Program-made: the position numbers and the translations under genes
The notes under the pieces: generated by a model
Told to the model about the DNA's origin: nothing
The model's input: only the letters and a program-made list of their open reading frames with translations
The model's database searches: none
NCBI GenBank assembly: GCA_027083475.1
Contig: JALWON010000027.1
Location: forward strand, 1-9,038
Length of the DNA stretch: 9,038 nt
Direction of reading: 5' to 3'
DNA from: Sulfurimonas sp.
Lineage (GTDB): Bacteria > Campylobacterota > Campylobacteria > Campylobacterales > Sulfurimonadaceae
Part shown: one piece after another, positions 5,978 through 9,038 of the stretch
How positions within the stretch are numbered: position 1 is the first letter of the stretch
How the letters are laid out: every line of letters starts with the position of its first letter

Positions 5978-6172
5978 TTAGCTATTTTTTATCTCTTTGA
6001 TTTTTAAGACAGCATTTTCTAAGATGGCTTGAGCATCTGAGAGTTCTTGCATCCCTTTTTCATAGGCTTTGACACTATCGGCTAAGGTGATGTCAGGCTG
6101 CATGAGTCTCTCTAAAACAGCTTTGGCACTCTCAAGTTTTGTTTCAAAATTTTCTTCTTCTTTCTTAGGCAT
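5978..6172 (-). CDS. xseB: Exodeoxyribonuclease VII small subunit XseB
   Basis: A 64-residue protein (usual range about 60-80) that binds the large subunit XseA to form exonuclease VII, a single-strand DNA nuclease working from both ends. The family signature is present: FETKLESAKAVLERL (9-23), then DITLADSVKAYEKGMQEL (27-44), and a C-terminal helix (48-61). The frame is open further upstream, but ATG at 6172 is the right start: the family motif begins just after it, and AAGGA (6181-6185) lies 8 bases before. It overlaps the metX stop by 8 bases (ATGCCTAA) and so is likely translationally coupled. xseA is not in the window. Its place inside a methionine operon is probably a packing accident rather than a functional link. 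Confidence 0.93.
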   Translation of the reverse strand: MPKKEEENFETKLESAKAVLERLMQPDITLADSVKAYEKGMQELSDAQAILENAVLKIKEIKNS

Positions 6173-7271
6173 TGAGTATATCCTTAATATGGTGTTGAAA
6201 TTTGTCGAGTTCGACGAGAAAGGCATCGTGTCCATAATCGCTGTCGATGTCTCTATATGTGTGGTTGGTATTGCCAATCTGTTTGAGTATTGTAGCAATC
6301 TCTTGCATCTCAAAATTTTTAAAAAGTACATCATTTTTAAAGCTGATAAGGTGTAAATCGGCTGTAATCTTTTTTAAGGCCTCTTCTAAAGAGTCAAAAC
6401 CCCGAGCTAAATCATAGATGTTAATCGCTTTGGTAATGTAGAGATACGTCAGAGGATCAAACCATTTTGTGAAATTATAGCCATTGTACTCAAGGTAAGA
6501 TTCAACTTGAAATTTTCCAAAAAGCTCATAGAGTCCATCGGTGCGTTTATACTCTCGACCAAATTTCTCTCGCATTGATTCATGACTTAAAAAACTGATG
6601 TGTCCTGCCATGCGTCCCACCGCCATACCTGCTAAACCCTGTTCTTTGATGAGTTGGGGGTCATAATAGCCTTGTTTGAAATCGGGGTCTTTCAAAATGG
6701 CTTCTTGCGCAATTTTGTTAAAGGCGATTGCCCAAGCTTGGGTGGCATAGGTTGTTGCAAGGGCGATGATTTTTTTTGCAAAATTGGGGTAGTGAATGCC
6801 AAATTGCAGGGCTTGCATACCACCCATACTCCCTCCAATAATCGCTTCTACTCTATGAATATCTAAACGGTCAAATAAAATACGTTGTGCTTTGACCATA
6901 TCTTTGACACTGACAACAGGAAATTTGTAGCGGTAGGGCTCTTGATGGGGGTGCTGTGGGGACATTGGACCTGTTGAGCCAAAGCAACTTCCTATGACAT
7001 TGGTACAGATGACAAAGTATTTGTTTGTATCTATGGCTTTTTTTGGGCCAATGAGTCCATCCCACCACCCTGCTTTTGAATCATCTTCATAGACTCCAGC
7101 AGCATGATGTGAACCCGTGAGGGCATGTGTGATGACGATGACATTTGATTTATCATCATTGAGATGACCATATGTTTCATAGGTAATGTCATAAGGCTCT
7201 AAAATACGACCACTCTCCAAATAGAGTGGGTTCGTAAAATGTTGGGTGTGTGTTTGCAGGTTTAAGGGCAA
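6165..7271 (-). CDS. metX: Homoserine O-acyltransferase MetX (probably acetyltransferase)
   Basis: A cytoplasmic alpha/beta-hydrolase-fold enzyme, 368 residues, that transfers an acyl group, normally acetyl from acetyl-CoA, to homoserine to activate it for sulfhydrylation. Visible are YETYGHLN (31-38), HALTGSHH (49-56), GWWDGLIG (68-75), the CTNVIGSCFGSTGP segment (89-102), the nucleophile elbow GGSMGG (146-151) with Ser148, the acid Asp314 in FKNDVLF, and the histidine His348 in YGHDAFL. The catalytic triad is complete. Acetyl versus succinyl specificity cannot be settled by eye; the adjacent metY favours acetyl. The start is TTG at 7271, 13 bases after the metY stop, with AGAGAG at 7277-7282. 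No in-frame ATG lies close by, and the N-terminus matches the family from this point. Confidence 0.95.
   Translation of the reverse strand: MPLNLQTHTQHFTNPLYLESGRILEPYDITYETYGHLNDDKSNVIVITHALTGSHHAAGVYEDDSKAGWWDGLIGPKKAIDTNKYFVICTNVIGSCFGSTGPMSPQHPHQEPYRYKFPVVSVKDMVKAQRILFDRLDIHRVEAIIGGSMGGMQALQFGIHYPNFAKKIIALATTYATQAWAIAFNKIAQEAILKDPDFKQGYYDPQLIKEQGLAGMAVGRMAGHISFLSHESMREKFGREYKRTDGLYELFGKFQVESYLEYNGYNFTKWFDPLTYLYITKAINIYDLARGFDSLEEALKKITADLHLISFKNDVLFKNFEMQEIATILKQIGNTNHTYRDIDSDYGHDAFLVELDKFQHHIKDILNA
6181..6185 (-). promoter_or_regulatory. Ribosome binding site fixing the xseB start
   Basis: AAGGA on the minus strand, inside the last codons of metX and 8 bases before the xseB ATG at 6172. 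It argues for the 64-residue product over the 118-residue upstream extension. Confidence 0.65.
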
Positions 7272-7276
7272 ATTTT

Positions 7277-7282
7277 CTCTCT
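7277..7282 (-). promoter_or_regulatory. metX: Weak purine-rich ribosome binding site for the TTG start of metX
   Basis: AGAGAG on the minus strand, 5 bases before TTG. Both the start codon and the Shine-Dalgarno are suboptimal, which suggests metX is made at a lower rate than metY or depends on coupling to it. Confidence 0.5.
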
Positions 7283-7284
7283 CT

Positions 7285-8550
7285 TTATGCTTCTAGGGCT
7301 TGTTGTATGTCAGCAATTAAATCTTTTGCACTCTCTAAACCAGCAGAAATGCGGATAAGTCCAGCAGGAACACCACAAGCATTGAGCTCTTCATCACTCA
7401 GTTGTTGATGTGTTGTTGATGCAGGGTGTGTGATGATAGATTTAGAATCGCCAATATTAACAACAAGAGAGTAGAGTTTGGTTGCGTTTACAATCTTTGT
7501 TGCTTCTTCTAAAGAACTTACTTCAAAACTCAAGAGTCCACTTGCAAGACCATCTTGAAAATACTTTTGCGCATTTTCATAGTTTGCATTACTCGCTAAA
7601 CCAGGGTAATTGACTTTTTGTACCTTTGGATGTGACTCTAAAAATGCTGCAAGTGCAAGGGCATTTTTAGAGTGCTCTCGCATACGTAAAGAGAGTGTCT
7701 CCATGCCTTGAATAAACAACCAAGCATTAAAAGGTGAAACCACCGCTCCAATGTCACGAAGTAAAGAGAGTCGTGCTCGCAAAGTGAAAATAGGAAGCGG
7801 CACGTCAACATAGACTAAACCATGGTAAGAAGTATCGGGCTCATTAAATTGTGGGTAGCGGGGATTGCCTTTGATTTTTTCTAAAAGTCCTTTGCGTTCA
7901 ACAAGTATGCCCCCAATAGCAAGCCCTTGCCCTGTGGTGTACTTACTCGCACTATGGACTGTAATATCGGCACCAAACTCAAAAGGACGGCATAAAACAG
8001 GGGTTGCGACGGTGTTGTCCACAACAGTTAAAATACCATGTTTATTGGCAATGGCAGTAATGGCTTCAATGTCAGCAACATCAATACTTGGGTTTGTTAA
8101 GGACTCAAAAAAGATAACTTTTGTTTTGTTGTCTATGAGTGCTTCCATCTCTTGGGGTTTATGCACATTAAAAAAACGCGACTCTATGCCAAATCTTTTA
8201 AAAGTATGGGCATTGAGTGTGAGACTCCCGCCATAGAGTTGATTGGCACAGATGATATTATCGCCCGCTTCAGCAGCATTGGCAATCGCATAAAAAATAG
8301 CACTCATACCACTTGCCGCGGCGAGTGCTGCTTCCCCACCCTCAAGCTCAGCAAAGCGTTTTTCAAAAACATCAGTGGTTGGGTTATTTAAACGTGTATA
8401 AATATTTCCTAACTCTTTGAGTGCAAAAAGGTTGGCAGCATGCTCAACATCACGAAACTCGTAGGCGGTTGTTTGGTAAATAGGTACCGCCATTGTCCCT
8501 TGGGTATCTTTGTCATATCCAGCATGTAACGCAGTTGTTTGTAAATCCAT
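7285..8550 (-). CDS. metY: O-acetylhomoserine sulfhydrylase MetY
   Basis: A cytoplasmic PLP enzyme of the Cys/Met-metabolism (gamma family) class, 421 residues, close to the usual length of about 425-430. It converts O-acetylhomoserine plus sulfide to homocysteine. Visible are LHAGYDKD (8-15), VPIYQTTAY (22-30), YTRLNNPT (51-58), GMSAI (81-85), LYGGS (105-109), VVDNTVATP (176-184) with Asp178, the PLP lysine Lys203 in SASKYTTGQG, GMETLSLRM (282-290), THPASTTHQQL (374-384) and LIRISAGLE (398-406). Length and motifs favour MetY over cystathionine gamma-synthase, MetB. MetX follows directly, giving the two-step route to homocysteine. The start has AAAGGA about 9 bases before the ATG, overlapping the upstream stop. 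The sulfur donor could be sulfide or a thiocarboxylated carrier protein. Confidence 0.95.
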   Translation of the reverse strand: MDLQTTALHAGYDKDTQGTMAVPIYQTTAYEFRDVEHAANLFALKELGNIYTRLNNPTTDVFEKRFAELEGGEAALAAASGMSAIFYAIANAAEAGDNIICANQLYGGSLTLNAHTFKRFGIESRFFNVHKPQEMEALIDNKTKVIFFESLTNPSIDVADIEAITAIANKHGILTVVDNTVATPVLCRPFEFGADITVHSASKYTTGQGLAIGGILVERKGLLEKIKGNPRYPQFNEPDTSYHGLVYVDVPLPIFTLRARLSLLRDIGAVVSPFNAWLFIQGMETLSLRMREHSKNALALAAFLESHPKVQKVNYPGLASNANYENAQKYFQDGLASGLLSFEVSSLEEATKIVNATKLYSLVVNIGDSKSIITHPASTTHQQLSDEELNACGVPAGLIRISAGLESAKDLIADIQQALEA

Positions 8551-8556
8551 AGTTAT

Positions 8557-9012
8557 TTATCCTTTGTTGTATATTTTTAATGTTTCATCTTTGAGATTTT
8601 GCAAAAACTCTAAGATGTTTTTTTGGTAAGCAATGACATCCTCATCATATGTTATATCTAAAAACGGTTTGAGTGATGCAACATCAATTTTTTGAGCATA
8701 TCTCGGCACAATTTTGAGCTCTTTTTGAATGTTCTCTACGAGTGTGTCAATGTCAAGTCCATTGTTGTCTTTGACTTTTTTGACAATCTCTTTTGTCGTG
8801 AGCATGAGTAAATTTGCTCTGTCTGTATCTTTTTTATAAATTTTATGGGCTAACTCTTTGACTAAAATATAGTTTTCGACCTTTGAATTTGGACATGCTG
8901 CAATGACAAGCGCAAAAATTTTGGCACGAAACTCCAAGGAACCATGATGATGGACAAAAAGTTCTCGAAAAGCACCAAAAAAGTGATGTTTTATTCTAAA
9001 GCTTAACTTCAT
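8557..9012 (-). CDS. Hypothetical protein, first gene of the met operon
   Basis: A 151-residue cytoplasmic protein that I do not recognise. It looks almost wholly helical, with a basic N-terminus, and has no signal peptide or convincing membrane segment (residues 28-39, RAKIFALVIAAC, form a hydrophobic helix). Notable strings are FRELFVHHHGSLEFRAKIFA (15-34), TTKEIVKKVKD (72-82), VPRYAQKID (102-110) and PFLDITYDEDVIAYQ (116-130). The helix arrangement is loosely like TerB-type domains, but I cannot support that call. The start is an ATG with AAGGA 6 bases before it. Only 6 bases separate its stop from metY, so it is co-transcribed, which hints at a role in sulfur or methionine metabolism or its control. 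Confidence 0.85.
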   Translation of the reverse strand: MKLSFRIKHHFFGAFRELFVHHHGSLEFRAKIFALVIAACPNSKVENYILVKELAHKIYKKDTDRANLLMLTTKEIVKKVKDNNGLDIDTLVENIQKELKIVPRYAQKIDVASLKPFLDITYDEDVIAYQKNILEFLQNLKDETLKIYNKG

Positions 9013-9029
9013 TTATTTTCCTTAACTGT

Positions 9030-9035
9030 ATTATA
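9030..9035 (-). promoter_or_regulatory. -10 box TATAAT for the six-gene met operon
   Basis: TATAAT on the minus strand, with a predicted start near 9023 (an A) and a leader of only about 11 bases that is nearly all Shine-Dalgarno (AAGGA). The -35 region lies beyond the window edge. A leader this short leaves no room for a riboswitch downstream of this start, so no SAM riboswitch is visible. Confidence 0.6.
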
Positions 9036-9038
9036 GTA

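Noticed and set aside
5978..6334. 118-residue open frame extending xseB upstream
   Set aside because: The extra N-terminal residues overlap metX out of frame and match nothing in XseB. The internal ATG at 6172 has a good Shine-Dalgarno and starts where the family does.
8551..9038. SAM or other methionine-responsive riboswitch upstream of metY/metX
   Set aside because: Only 6 bases separate metY from the gene before it, and the operon leader visible at the right edge is about 11 bases with no structured element.
1..9038. Frequent GAGTG/GCACTC-type words, considered as a possible uptake or regulatory repeat
   Set aside because: They lie in coding DNA and are readily explained by common codon pairs such as GCA-CTC and ACA-CTC on the minus strand; I could not count enrichment.

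Overview
The window looks like chromosomal DNA from a free-living Campylobacterota (epsilonproteobacterium), most like Sulfurimonas, Sulfurovum or a relative. The reasons are the AT-rich sequence, tightly packed genes with 1- to 8-base overlaps, TATAAT-type promoters without clear -35 boxes, and the order aminotransferase - (small protein) - murC - small membrane protein. From memory, that order resembles the Helicobacter pylori HP0624-HP0623-HP0622 region. I see no mobile element, CRISPR array, tRNA or rRNA, and no stretch over 300 bases lacks a gene.

Layout. (1) Bases 1-3052, minus strand: a cell-wall operon read right to left, with a DapC-like PLP aminotransferase, a small helical protein, murC, and the first 33 codons of a membrane protein that runs off the left edge. 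DapC would help make meso-diaminopimelate for the peptide stem, and MurC adds the first stem residue (L-alanine) to UDP-MurNAc. (2) Bases 3101-4522, plus strand: two genes with no recognised pathway, a five-helix inner-membrane protein of unknown function and a lipid-anchored mono-heme cytochrome c on a long repetitive helical stalk. (3) Bases 4512-9012, minus strand: a six-gene operon with a hypothetical protein, metY, metX, xseB, a nitrilase-superfamily protein and a ThiF/MoeB-family protein. A good -10 box sits just upstream, at the right edge.

MetX acylates homoserine and MetY swaps the acyl group for sulfur to give homocysteine, the direct-sulfhydrylation route to methionine. XseB is the small subunit of exonuclease VII. 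The last two genes of this operon are the most interesting. The nitrilase homologue appears to lack the catalytic Cys and Lys, and the E1-like protein lacks the usual zinc cysteines. An E1-like protein co-transcribed with metX and metY recalls the HcyS/HcyD/HcyF thiocarboxylate route to homocysteine described in Wolinella succinogenes, but no sulfur-carrier gene is visible here.

The 48-base gap at 3053-3100 holds a symmetric TATTATA/TATAATA element that can serve both directions. On the minus side it lies so close to the aminotransferase ATG that the mRNA is probably leaderless.
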